From: Peteryoungia rhizophila | GTDB taxonomy: Bacteria > Pseudomonadota > Alphaproteobacteria > Rhizobiales > Rhizobiaceae | DNA: 64,000 bases | Reading direction: 5' to 3' | Assembly: GCF_004912145.1 (NCBI RefSeq) | Contig: NZ_STGT01000003.1 | Span: 620,001 to 684,000, forward strand | In this document: one piece after another, positions 1 through 8,108 of the stretch | Layout of the letters: each line of letters starts with the position of its first letter | Numbering within the stretch: the first letter of the stretch is position 1 | Made by a program: the position numbers and the translations under genes | The notes under the pieces: model-generated | Seen by the model: only the letters and a program-made list of their open reading frames with translations | Told to the model about the DNA's origin: nothing | The model's database searches: none

Positions 1-595
1 GGCGCAGAAGTGCCGTCATCGGATCGCCGTTGCGGCTCGAGCAGAGCTGCAGGCCCATGGAGAAGCCGAGATTGGGGATGAACGGGAAAGGATGCGCCGG
101 ATCGATCGAGAGCGGCGTCAGGACCGGGAAGATAGACTCTTCGAAGGTGGTCGCGAGCCAGTTTCGATCCGCTTCGGAAAGCGCTGCGGGGCGCACGACC
201 AGGATGTCCTCCTGGGCGAGGTATTGCTGCAGAACGGCCAGCGAGGCCTGCTGCTCCATCTGCAGATTGTCGATCTCCTTCAGGATGTCTTCGAGCTGCT
301 CGGCCGGTGTCTTGCCGTCAGGGCTCTTGATGACGATGCCCTGGCGGACCTGACCCTCGAGGCCGGCGACGCGGACCATGAAGAATTCGTCGAGATTGGC
401 CGCCGAAATTGAGAGAAAGCGCACACGCTCCAGCAGCGGGTGCGCCGTATTCAGGGTTTCCTCGAGAACGCGCCGGTTGAACTGCAGCCAGGAGAACTCC
501 CGGTTGATGAAGCGCAGGGGACTGTTCAGCAGGTCCTCGGCGGGTGCTGCCTCCGCGCCGCTATCGCCGCCCGTGCCGTGTACCGCGCTGTCCAT
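1..595 (-). CDS. ppk: Polyphosphate kinase, N-terminal part (cut by window edge)
   Basis: Polyphosphate kinase transfers the gamma phosphate of ATP onto polyphosphate reversibly. Only the first ~198 codons lie in the window; the gene continues past base 1. The translation opens MDSAVHGTGG and then shows the PPK N-domain signature: an FINRE-FSWLQFN stretch near residue 30, then RVRFLSISAANLDEFFMVR. The start is the ATG read from 595. It lies 63 bases downstream of hdaA on the same strand, the hdaA-ppk order usual in Rhizobiaceae. The catalytic histidine region is outside the window, so intactness cannot be judged. Family assignment is firm. Confidence 0.93.
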   Translation of the reverse strand, partial: MDSAVHGTGGDSGAEAAPAEDLLNSPLRFINREFSWLQFNRRVLEETLNTAHPLLERVRFLSISAANLDEFFMVRVAGLEGQVRQGIVIKSPDGKTPAEQLEDILKEIDNLQMEQQASLAVLQQYLAQEDILVVRPAALSEADRNWLATTFEESIFPVLTPLSIDPAHPFPFIPNLGFSMGLQLCSSRNGDPMTALLR

Positions 596-658
596 GATTC
601 CGTCCCTTCGTTGTCGTTCCCGGCCAATTATAACAGTTTGACGACAGATCTGTGACGA

Positions 659-1372
659 TCAATCCGTACCGTCGGCCGCCTCCAGCGTTTCCAGCACCTC
701 TGCCGCCAGGCTTCGGGTGATCTTGACCCGCCTGGCGAGCGCCAGCCTGTCCATGCGATCGACCACCACCTGCGCGGCGAGGAAGGAACGCTCCATGCGG
801 CTGACGATATAACCGACGATCTTGTCATCGATGTAAAGCTGCCGGTCGGCGAAGAGTTTGGCGATCAGCTGCCCCAGCAGGTCCTCGTCCGGGGTCCCGA
901 TCTCGACCACGGTCGCCGCCTTCAGGCGCGAATTGAGATCTGCCAATTGCACGTTCCACGAGGGCGGAAAGCTGCGCGAGGTGATCAGCAGCGTGGTGCC
1001 ATGCTGGCGCACCGCGTTGATGACGTGGAACAACTCGACCTCGTCGAAGCCCCGGCGGTCGGCATCCTCGAAGAGGACAGGACCTGTGGCTGCTGCTTGC
1101 GATGCCCCCTCGCCCGGCTGCGGCAGGATGTCGGTCGCACCGCTTATGTCTCGAAAGATCTGCGCAAGATGCGATTTTCCCGAGCCTTCCGGGCCTGTGA
1201 GGATGACCACCGGCGACGGCCAGTCGGGCCAGGCATCGACGATCGACACGGCAGCGGCCATGCGCTCGGAAACCAGCAGGTCATCGCGGCCGGTGGCAGA
1301 GCCATGCTCGAAGGCGAGCGGCAACTGTTCGGCGGCTCCGCGCTTTTCGGGAGCCATCTTGGCATCAGTCAT
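659..1372 (-). CDS. hdaA: DnaA-related regulatory protein HdaA (Hda homologue)
   Basis: A 237-residue DnaA-family ATPase that lacks the DnaA DNA-binding domain. The N-terminus carries a sliding-clamp-binding motif, QLPLAF at residues 16-21. Walker A (GPEGSGKS) is at about 60-67 and Walker B (VLFEDAD) at about 99-105. By family knowledge Hda binds the DNA-loaded beta clamp and stimulates ATP hydrolysis by DnaA, which limits re-initiation of replication. The start codon directly follows the stop of the AI-2E permease gene upstream, so translation is probably coupled. ATG at 1372 is used; a second Met at 1357 is possible. Confidence 0.9.
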   Translation of the reverse strand: MTDAKMAPEKRGAAEQLPLAFEHGSATGRDDLLVSERMAAAVSIVDAWPDWPSPVVILTGPEGSGKSHLAQIFRDISGATDILPQPGEGASQAAATGPVLFEDADRRGFDEVELFHVINAVRQHGTTLLITSRSFPPSWNVQLADLNSRLKAATVVEIGTPDEDLLGQLIAKLFADRQLYIDDKIVGYIVSRMERSFLAAQVVVDRMDRLALARRVKITRSLAAEVLETLEAADGTD

Positions 1373-2527
1373 TCACGTCTCGGATACGTCTCTGGAGCTT
1401 GGGAGTGCGATCTCGCCGACGGCGGAGGAAGGCGGCGCAAGGTCGAGCGTCGTTCCGTAATAGAGATCGCTGTCAAGATAACGCGAGATGGCGAAACGAA
1501 CAAGGACGCCGACGGCAGCAGCAGCCGGCACTGCCACAAGCACGCCGACGAAACCGAAGAGCGCGCCGAAGGCGAAGAGCGCAAACATCAACCAGACCGG
1601 ATGCAGGCCGACGCTTTTGCCCACCAGCTTGGGCTGCAGGATATTGCCCTCGATGAACTGCCCGAGGAAGAATATGCCGGCGATGACCCCGATCCAGATG
1701 AAATCCGGCCAGAACTGCACCAAGGCGACACCGACCGCGAGCAACAGGCCGACAGTCGAGCCGACATAGGGAATGAAACTGATCAGGCCGGTGAAGAAAC
1801 CGATCAGCAGGCCGAAATTCAGGCCGGCGACCGACAGCGCGATCGCATAGAAAATGCCGAGGATCAGGCAGAGCGAGCCCTGACCGCGCACGAAGCCGGC
1901 GATCGTGTTGTCGAGTTCGGTCGCCAGCTGGCGCACCGTGCCGAGCTGATTGCGCGGGACCCAGCTGTCGACCTTCTCGATCATGCGGTCCCAGTCGAGC
2001 AGCAGGTAGAAGGCCACAACCGGCGTTACAACCAGAAGAGAGGCGATGTCGAGCAGCGCCTTGCCGGAATTCCAGATCTGCTCGACCAGGGTGCCGAGGA
2101 AGCCGACCCCTTCGCTCAGGTAGCGGGAGAAATTCTCCCGGATCGTGCCCATCTGTCCATCCACCCAATCCGGCAGCCAGGAAGCATTCGATGTCGAGAT
2201 GAAGGTCTGCAGCTGGGTGATGTAACCGGGCACACGCTGGATGAATTCATTGAGCTGGCTGGCGAGCACCGGGATGATGATCATCAGGGAGAGCACGAAG
2301 ACGACGACGAATGAGACGAGGATGACCACCGTCGCCATCAGGCGGCTCAGGCCGATACGCTCCAGCCGGTCGGCGACTGGATCGAGGAAATAGGCGAGCG
2401 CCATGCCGGCGATGAAAGGCAGCAGGATGGACGAGAACAGCATCAGGAAGCCGACGAAGACGACAAGCGCGACCAGCCAGAAGAAGAGCTGGCGGCGAAG
2501 GCCGATTGCACTGATGTTGCGAGCCAT
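1373..2527 (-). CDS. AI-2E family transporter (PerM/YdiK-type permease)
   Basis: A polytopic inner-membrane protein of about 384 residues. Two N-terminal hydrophobic helices (residues about 15-55) are followed by an amphipathic central section and a C-terminal cluster of helices containing SFIPYVGSTVG and a GQFIEGNILQPKLVG stretch, both typical of the AI-2E/PerM family. Members export small molecules or ions; the substrate here is unknown and the family name does not prove AI-2 transport. The open frame begins at a GTG (2545), but ATG 2527, preceded by GGAGACGGAT, is the better start. First gene of an operon with hdaA and ppk; divergent from purM. Confidence 0.85.
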   Translation of the reverse strand: MARNISAIGLRRQLFFWLVALVVFVGFLMLFSSILLPFIAGMALAYFLDPVADRLERIGLSRLMATVVILVSFVVVFVLSLMIIIPVLASQLNEFIQRVPGYITQLQTFISTSNASWLPDWVDGQMGTIRENFSRYLSEGVGFLGTLVEQIWNSGKALLDIASLLVVTPVVAFYLLLDWDRMIEKVDSWVPRNQLGTVRQLATELDNTIAGFVRGQGSLCLILGIFYAIALSVAGLNFGLLIGFFTGLISFIPYVGSTVGLLLAVGVALVQFWPDFIWIGVIAGIFFLGQFIEGNILQPKLVGKSVGLHPVWLMFALFAFGALFGFVGVLVAVPAAAAVGVLVRFAISRYLDSDLYYGTTLDLAPPSSAVGEIALPSSRDVSET

Positions 2528-2765
2528 ATCCGTCTCCGTTCTCACCTATCCAGCCGCGCGCAGTCGCCCTCGCATGCTGCGGCGCCAGAGAAGGAGATAG
2601 GTTACAGCCAAAGCCTTGGTCAAGGCTCCGGCATGATCGGCGGTGACAAGATGCAATCGAAGGCCAGAATGCCCGGGAAATCGTGGGGTTCTGCGGCTCG
2701 CAGCTTGCATCTGCGGGCTCTTCATGCCATGGCCAGCCCAAATTCTCGCAGGATCGGAGGCAGGC
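2528..2765. other. Divergent intergenic region, AI-2E permease / purM
   Basis: About 240 bases between two divergent operons, so it should hold both promoters. I see a GGAGG ribosome-binding site for purM at 2756-2760. An upstream in-frame extension of the purM reading frame to 2643 exists but lacks the family's N-terminus. I recognise no operator or riboswitch. Confidence 0.4.
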
Positions 2766-3839
2766 ATGAGCCAGGCTGGCAAGAACGGGTTGACCTATAG
2801 CGATGCGGGCGTCGATATCGATGCCGGCAACCTGATGGTCGAGAAGATCAAGCCGGCGGTGAAGTCGACCCGTCGTCCGGGTGCGGATGGCGAGATCGGC
2901 GGCTTCGGTGGGTTGTTCGACCTGAAGGCTGCAGGCTTCAAGGATCCGATCCTGGTCGCGGCCAATGACGGCGTCGGCACCAAGCTGAAGATCGCCATCG
3001 ACGCCAATATCCACGACACCGTCGGCATCGACCTCGTGGCCATGTGCGTCAACGATCTTGTCGTGCAGGGCGCCGAACCCCTGCTCTTCCTCGACTATTT
3101 CGCCACCGGCAAGCTGGACCCGGATCAGGGTGCGGCGATCGTCCAAGGCATTGCCGCCGGCTGCCGCGAGGCGGGCTGCGCGCTGATCGGCGGGGAAACC
3201 GCCGAAATGCCCGGCATGTATTCCAAGGGCGACTATGACCTTGCCGGTTTCGCTGTCGGTGCCGCCGAGCGTGGCGAACTGCTGCCTGCGGGCGACATTG
3301 CCGAAGGCGATGTGATCCTCGGCCTCTCCTCCTCGGGTGTGCATTCCAACGGCTTCTCGCTGGTGCGCAAGATTGTCGAGCTCTCCGGTCTCTCCTGGGA
3401 TGCCGCCGCTCCCTTTGCCGAGGGCCAGTCGCTGGGTGCGGCGCTTCTCACCCCGACCCGCATCTATGTGAAGCCACTTCTGAAGGCGATCAAGGAAACC
3501 AAGTCGCTGAAGGCGCTCGCCCATATCACCGGCGGCGGCTTCCCGGAAAACATTCCGCGCGTGCTGCCGAAGCACCTCGCTGCCGAGATCGATCTTTCGT
3601 CCTTCCAGGTCCCGGCCGTCTTCTCCTGGCTCGCCAAGACCGGCGGCGTCGCCCAGAACGAAATGCTGCGCACCTTCAACTGCGGCATCGGCATGATCGT
3701 CGTGGTCTCTGCTGACAAGGTCGACGAAGTCACCAAGGCGCTCGAAGCAGAGGGTGAGACCGTCGCGCGTCTCGGCCGTATGATCACCCGCGAAGAGGGC
3801 ACGCATGGCGTGACCTACAAGGGTACGCTCGCCCTATGA
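2766..3839 (+). CDS. purM: Phosphoribosylformylglycinamidine cyclo-ligase (AIR synthetase)
   Basis: Step five of purine synthesis: ATP-dependent ring closure of FGAM to aminoimidazole ribotide. The 357-residue protein starts [20 protein letters not shown] and contains the AIRS-family signature [14 protein letters not shown] near residue 63, the [19 protein letters not shown] segment, and [11 protein letters not shown]. The C-terminal AIRS domain carries [18 protein letters not shown] residues ([11 protein letters not shown]). The start is chosen by GGAGG five bases upstream of ATG 2766. The stop codon overlaps the purN start by four bases, so the pair is translationally coupled. Cytosolic. 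Confidence 0.97.
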   Translation: MSQAGKNGLTYSDAGVDIDAGNLMVEKIKPAVKSTRRPGADGEIGGFGGLFDLKAAGFKDPILVAANDGVGTKLKIAIDANIHDTVGIDLVAMCVNDLVVQGAEPLLFLDYFATGKLDPDQGAAIVQGIAAGCREAGCALIGGETAEMPGMYSKGDYDLAGFAVGAAERGELLPAGDIAEGDVILGLSSSGVHSNGFSLVRKIVELSGLSWDAAAPFAEGQSLGAALLTPTRIYVKPLLKAIKETKSLKALAHITGGGFPENIPRVLPKHLAAEIDLSSFQVPAVFSWLAKTGGVAQNEMLRTFNCGIGMIVVVSADKVDEVTKALEAEGETVARLGRMITREEGTHGVTYKGTLAL

Positions 3840-4492
3840 GCGGCAGCCGCAAACGCGTCGTCGCCTTCATCTCCGGCGGCGGGTCGAACATGCTGGCGCT
3901 GGCCAAGGCCTGCGAAGCGGCGGATTATCCGGCCGAAATCGTCGCAGTCTTTTCCGACAAGCCTCAGGCCGGTGGCCTCGCCAAGGCGGAAGCGCTCGGC
4001 ATTCCGACACGCGTGTTCGAGCGCAAGACCTTCAGTTCCAAGGCCGAGCATGAGGCGGCAATCCTCGGCGCGCTTTCCGAGATCGACCCTGACCTGATCT
4101 GCCTTGCGGGTTACATGCGCCTTCTCTCGGGCGACTTCATCCGCGCCCATGAAGGCAGGATCCTCAACATCCACCCTTCCCTGCTGCCGCTCTTCCCGGG
4201 CCTGCACACCCATCAGCGGGCACTCGATGCCGGCATGAAAGTTGCGGGCTGCACCGTGCATTTCGTCACCGAAGGCATGGACGAAGGGCCGGTCATCGCG
4301 CAGTCCGTCGTGCCTGTCATGATCGACGATACCGCCGACAGCCTGGCCGCAAGGGTGCTGACTGTCGAGCACCAGACCTATGCGGCGGCACTGAAGCTGG
4401 TTGCCTCCGGCAGCGTCTTCATGCGTGCCGATGGCAGCGTCGAGCGGCTGACCTCCGAGACGGATGCCCGCGCGCGGCTGATCAGCGCGTAA
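3836..4492 (+). CDS. purN: Phosphoribosylglycinamide formyltransferase
   Basis: Transfers the formyl group of 10-formyltetrahydrofolate to GAR in purine synthesis. The 218-residue protein opens with the GGGSNM phosphate-binding loop and carries the catalytic Asn-x-His pair in [14 protein letters not shown] (about residues 103-116), then the conserved [19 protein letters not shown] with the catalytic Asp. ATG overlaps the purM stop in an ATGA. No obvious intrinsic terminator follows; the next gene, an omptin, is 97 bases downstream. Confidence 0.97.
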   Translation: MSGSRKRVVAFISGGGSNMLALAKACEAADYPAEIVAVFSDKPQAGGLAKAEALGIPTRVFERKTFSSKAEHEAAILGALSEIDPDLICLAGYMRLLSGDFIRAHEGRILNIHPSLLPLFPGLHTHQRALDAGMKVAGCTVHFVTEGMDEGPVIAQSVVPVMIDDTADSLAARVLTVEHQTYAAALKLVASGSVFMRADGSVERLTSETDARARLISA

Positions 4493-4555
4493 AGCTGGCC
4501 GCAACGTTGAGGAAGCTCGCCCCTCCGGTAGCAATCTCTTAACCATAAACATGCA

Positions 4556-4583
4556 ACCGTAACGATTATCGCATCGTTACGGT
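4556..4583. promoter_or_regulatory. Perfect inverted repeat upstream of the omptin gene
   Basis: Arms ACCGTAACGAT (4556-4566) and ATCGTTACGGT (4573-4583) are exact reverse complements, 11 bp each, around the six bases TATCGC. The right arm ends six bases before the ATG at 4590, and no Shine-Dalgarno is visible outside it. The element could be an operator or an RNA hairpin over the ribosome-binding region. The function is inferred only from position. Confidence 0.6.
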
Positions 4584-4589
4584 CAGCAA

Positions 4590-5531
4590 ATGTTGAACAG
4601 ACTCGTCACTTCCGGTCTCGCCCTCGCCGGTATAGTCCTCGCCGCCGCTCCTGTCTCCGCCCAGGATGCGCGCTTCGGCAAGTCGGACGGGTCCTTCCGC
4701 TACTTTGCCGGCATCGGCATGGCCAATATCAAGGCCGGTGAATACGTCTACAGTGGCAACCGCAAGATCAGCCAGCTCGACTGGGAGAGCAAGGGCGTCA
4801 AGACCGGCACAATCGGCGGTGAGGTGGATATCGGCTATGCATGGCGGCTGAAGGGCCGGCTCGATGTCGGGCTCGGCGGCGACGGCTATATGGAAGACTG
4901 GGACTGGCTGAGCACGTCCTATTCCGGTTGGACCCACCAGTCGCTGCATCCAGACACCGAACTCGACCGCTACATTAACGTCCTGCTGGAGGCCGAGAGA
5001 GCCTTGGTTGATACCGGCGCCACCCGGCTCGGGGTCGGCGGTGGCGTCGGCTATACCAATGTCAAATGGACGGCCCGCGGCGGCAGCTACATCTATAGCG
5101 ACGTGACGCTGCACGATACGGTCGGCGACTTCGCCGACGGCGAGAAGGGCATTTCCTACGAGCAGCGGATTCCGACGCTGTTTCTCAGCGCCAATGCCGA
5201 GCAACGTATCGGTGCCCTGACGCTTTCCGGCGTTGTGCGCGGCGGCGCAGCACTCGGATACAAGGGTGTCGACGACCATTGGATGCGCGACCTGCGCTTC
5301 ACCGACACGATGGACCTTGCGCCGATGATGGGGGCGACCGTCACTGCCGACTACAGGATCCTTCCCTCGGCCGCCATCTATGTTGGCGGTGATTTCCAGC
5401 AGATCTTCAAGACACGTGGCGATGCCCGTGTCCGCAACACCGTTACCGGCGCAAGCGGCAGCTTCGACGATGGTGCTGCGACCGACTACCAGTCGATTAT
5501 GATGACGGCCGGTGTGAAGGGAAGCTTCTAG
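4590..5531 (+). CDS. Omptin-family outer-membrane protease
   Basis: Predicted aspartyl-type protease of the outer membrane, 313 residues, close to the usual omptin length. A signal peptide (cleavage after APVSA, residue 24) precedes beta-strand-rich sequence. The two omptin catalytic pairs are visible: Asp103-x-Asp105 in MEDWDW, followed by the diagnostic GWTHQSLHPDTELDRY (113-128), and Asp228-x-His230 in GVDDHWMRDL. The C-terminus ends in Phe, as beta-barrel proteins do. Omptins cleave between basic residues in surface or host peptides; the substrate here is unknown. It follows purN but has its own palindrome upstream. Intact by these residues. Confidence 0.9.
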   Translation: MLNRLVTSGLALAGIVLAAAPVSAQDARFGKSDGSFRYFAGIGMANIKAGEYVYSGNRKISQLDWESKGVKTGTIGGEVDIGYAWRLKGRLDVGLGGDGYMEDWDWLSTSYSGWTHQSLHPDTELDRYINVLLEAERALVDTGATRLGVGGGVGYTNVKWTARGGSYIYSDVTLHDTVGDFADGEKGISYEQRIPTLFLSANAEQRIGALTLSGVVRGGAALGYKGVDDHWMRDLRFTDTMDLAPMMGATVTADYRILPSAAIYVGGDFQQIFKTRGDARVRNTVTGASGSFDDGAATDYQSIMMTAGVKGSF

Positions 5532-5658
5532 GCGGCCGTACGCCAAGGGCTTCATCTCATCCAGCGCAACTGACAACTTTCTGATGCCATAGACTCATGT
5601 TCTACTGCCGAAGATTGCTTTCGACCTTGGCATTTTAGTCCTCAGCGCAGTGTTTCCT

Positions 5659-7512
5659 ATGGCCTTTTCAAATCGTCTGTTTCGTCCGTTTGAGACCCTT
5701 CTCCGGCCGCTCGACATCCCTTTCAAGACCATGCCGGATGGTGGACCGTTCCGCCTTCTCTATCATTTCGCCCGATACGCGCCGGGGCCGCTGATATCGA
5801 TCCTCGTGCTCAGCGCGGCGATCGAGATCTCCAATCTTGCCGTCATCTGGGGCGTGTCGCATCTGGTCGACGGTGTGTCTGAAGGCGGGGCGGTCCCATA
5901 TCTGCGCGAACATCAGACGGCGCTCGTCCTGTTCCTTGTGCTGTTCTTTCCTGTGACGCCCTTGATGAGCTTCCTCTGCAATGCGCTTGGGTCGCATGTG
6001 CTGAGCGTCGCCATGCCTGCGCTCATCCAGTGGCACGGGCACAAGGCTGTTGAGCGGCAGGATCTCGCCTTCTTTCACGACCTCTTTGCGGGACAGGTCG
6101 CGACGCGGATTGCCCAGGTCGCGTCTGCCGTGAAGCAGCAGCTCGCGGTCGCCATCTGGCTCTTGCCGAACTTCATCGTGCAATTGATCGGTTCGCTCGC
6201 CCTGATGATCACATTGTCGTGGCCGCTCGCCATTCCCGTGGTGATCTGGATCGCGGCCAACGCGCTCGTTGCCCATCGGGCGATTCCGAAATTCTCCGGG
6301 ACCGCCAGGAAATCGGCCAAGGCTCGCAGCCGGCTGGTCGGCTCGATGACGGACCTCTACAGCAATATCCAGACCGTAAAACTCTTTGCAGCCGAAGACA
6401 GCGAGGCCGGCGCCCTGCGCAGGGCAATCGGCACATCGATGGAGGCGCAATACCGGGAGCGCCAGATCGGCATTCTGTCAGACATGGCCGTGATCACGCT
6501 GAATGTGCTGCTGTTTCTCTCGATCTTTGCCGTCAGCGTCTGGGGTCTGGTGCGGGGTTTCGTCTCGATCGGCGAGTTCGTGGCCGCGATCACCCTGACA
6601 CAACGCCTGTCCGCCAATTCGCGCGGCTTCCTCAGCATGGGCCAGCAGATATTCGAAGCCGTAGGGACGATCCGCGATGCCATGCCCGTCATGACGAACG
6701 CGCCCAGTGTCGTCGACGCCACCGGTGCACGACCGCTCGCCGTCACACAGGGTGAGATCCGTTTCGAGCAGGTAGACTTCGGCTACCGGGACGAAACGCC
6801 AGTTCTCCAGGACCTCTCGCTTCACATCCACCCAGGCGAGAAGGTTGGGCTCGTTGGCCTCTCCGGTGCCGGCAAGACGACGCTGGTGAGCCTCCTGTTG
6901 CGGCTCTTCGACGTCAAGGGAGGGCGTATCCTGATCGACGGTCAGGATATTGCCCGCGTGACGCAGGCGAGCCTCAGGCAATCGATCGGCTACATCACGC
7001 AGGATGTGTCGCTGCTGCATCGCTCGATCGGCGACAACATCCTGTACGGTCGCCCCGGAGCCAGCGAAGTCGAGGTTACCTCGGCGATACGCGGCGCGAG
7101 TGCTGCCGACTTCATCGCCGAACTGAAAGATGGCGAAGGAAGGACCGGACGCGACGCCTTCGTCGGCGACCGGGGTGTGCGATTGTCGGGCGGCCAGCGG
7201 CAGCGGGTCGCCATTGCGCGGGTGCTCCTCAAGGACGCACCGATCCTCGTGCTCGACGAAGCGACCTCTGCTCTCGACAGCGAGGCGGAGGCGACCATCC
7301 AGGAAAAGCTCGACCTCTTGATGGAGGGCAAGACGGTGATCGCCATCGCCCATCGGCTGTCGACGATCGCACGCATGGACCGCATTGTCGTGCTCGACAG
7401 GGGACGCATCATTGAGCAAGGGGCGCCGGACAACCTACTCCGGTCGGGAGGCCTTTACAGCCGCCTATGGGCCCGGCAGACCGGCGGCTACATCGCATCG
7501 ATGGACGATTAA
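5659..7512 (+). CDS. ABC transporter, fused permease and ATPase (exporter half-transporter)
   Basis: About 617 residues. The N-terminal ~320 residues form a six-helix ABC exporter membrane domain; the rest is the nucleotide-binding domain with Walker A GLSGAGKTT (about residue 397), signature LSGGQRQRVAIARV (about 508), Walker B ILVLDEATSALD and H-loop AIAHRLST. This is the MsbA/MsbA-like homodimeric exporter layout; the substrate cannot be read from the sequence. A GTG at 5650 also opens the frame, but ATG 5659 is preferred. The last 48 bases overlap the convergent Nudix gene. Confidence 0.9.
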   Translation: MAFSNRLFRPFETLLRPLDIPFKTMPDGGPFRLLYHFARYAPGPLISILVLSAAIEISNLAVIWGVSHLVDGVSEGGAVPYLREHQTALVLFLVLFFPVTPLMSFLCNALGSHVLSVAMPALIQWHGHKAVERQDLAFFHDLFAGQVATRIAQVASAVKQQLAVAIWLLPNFIVQLIGSLALMITLSWPLAIPVVIWIAANALVAHRAIPKFSGTARKSAKARSRLVGSMTDLYSNIQTVKLFAAEDSEAGALRRAIGTSMEAQYRERQIGILSDMAVITLNVLLFLSIFAVSVWGLVRGFVSIGEFVAAITLTQRLSANSRGFLSMGQQIFEAVGTIRDAMPVMTNAPSVVDATGARPLAVTQGEIRFEQVDFGYRDETPVLQDLSLHIHPGEKVGLVGLSGAGKTTLVSLLLRLFDVKGGRILIDGQDIARVTQASLRQSIGYITQDVSLLHRSIGDNILYGRPGASEVEVTSAIRGASAADFIAELKDGEGRTGRDAFVGDRGVRLSGGQRQRVAIARVLLKDAPILVLDEATSALDSEAEATIQEKLDLLMEGKTVIAIAHRLSTIARMDRIVVLDRGRIIEQGAPDNLLRSGGLYSRLWARQTGGYIASMDD

Positions 7513-8106
7513 GCGGCCCCCGCTCCGCCTCAACGCCGCCCATTGCAGCAGCATGATCGTCTTGGCGTCGATGATCTCGCCGGCCTCGACCATTTCCATG
7601 GCTTCCGTGAAGGCGATCTCGACCACTTCGATATCCTCCTGCTCGTCGTCCAGGCCGCCACCTTCGTCGATCCGTTCGGCGTCGGTGACGGAGGCGTAAA
7701 AGCCGTGGAGTTTCTCAGTGACAGAGCCGGGCGACATGAAAGCGGCAAAGGCGGGGGTGGCCCTCGCGATCTGGTAGCCGGTTTCTTCGCGCGCTTCGCG
7801 GACTGCCGCCTGCAAGGCTGTTTCGCCGTCGTCGATGAAGCCTGCTGGCACCTCGAGCAGATAGGGATGTTCGCCGCTCAGATGGGCTGCGATGCGCAGC
7901 TGGCGCACCAGGGTGACGGTGTCGCGTTCGACATTGTGCAGGAGAATGGCCGAGGCATTGCGGCGGTCGAAGACTTCCCAGGAGAGCCTGTGCGGCGTCC
8001 TGCCCTCGCGGAAGAAATCGAAGGTGATGCCGCGCAGATGGCTCCAGCCTTTCCATAGCGTCTTGTCTTCCAGGATCGCGATCCGGGACTTGTCGAATAT
8101 GCTCAT
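7465..8106 (-). CDS. Nudix hydrolase, NudK / ADP-sugar pyrophosphatase type
   Basis: 213 residues. A complete Nudix box (G-x5-E-x7-REAREE-x-G) lies at residues 89-111, beginning GFIDDGE and ending REAREETGY. The N-terminal half and the LVRQLRIAAHLSG stretch resemble GDP-mannose/ADP-ribose pyrophosphatases of the NudK/NudF group, which split nucleoside-diphosphate sugars. The exact substrate is not determinable. It starts two bases after the stop of the molybdopterin oxidoreductase on the same strand, suggesting an operon. The 3' end overlaps the ABC exporter gene tail-to-tail by 48 bases. Confidence 0.88.
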   Translation of the reverse strand: MSIFDKSRIAILEDKTLWKGWSHLRGITFDFFREGRTPHRLSWEVFDRRNASAILLHNVERDTVTLVRQLRIAAHLSGEHPYLLEVPAGFIDDGETALQAAVREAREETGYQIARATPAFAAFMSPGSVTEKLHGFYASVTDAERIDEGGGLDDEQEDIEVVEIAFTEAMEMVEAGEIIDAKTIMLLQWAALRRSGGRLIVHRCDVAAGLPGP

Positions 8107-8108
8107 AT

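Noticed and set aside
947..2314. Plus-strand open frame of 455 codons
   Set aside because: Antisense to hdaA and the AI-2E permease; low-complexity Asp/Glu/Arg/His composition typical of a GC-rich shadow frame, no domain.
2247..3806. Minus-strand open frame of 519 codons opposite purM
   Set aside because: Shadow frame of purM and part of the AI-2E gene; no family features.
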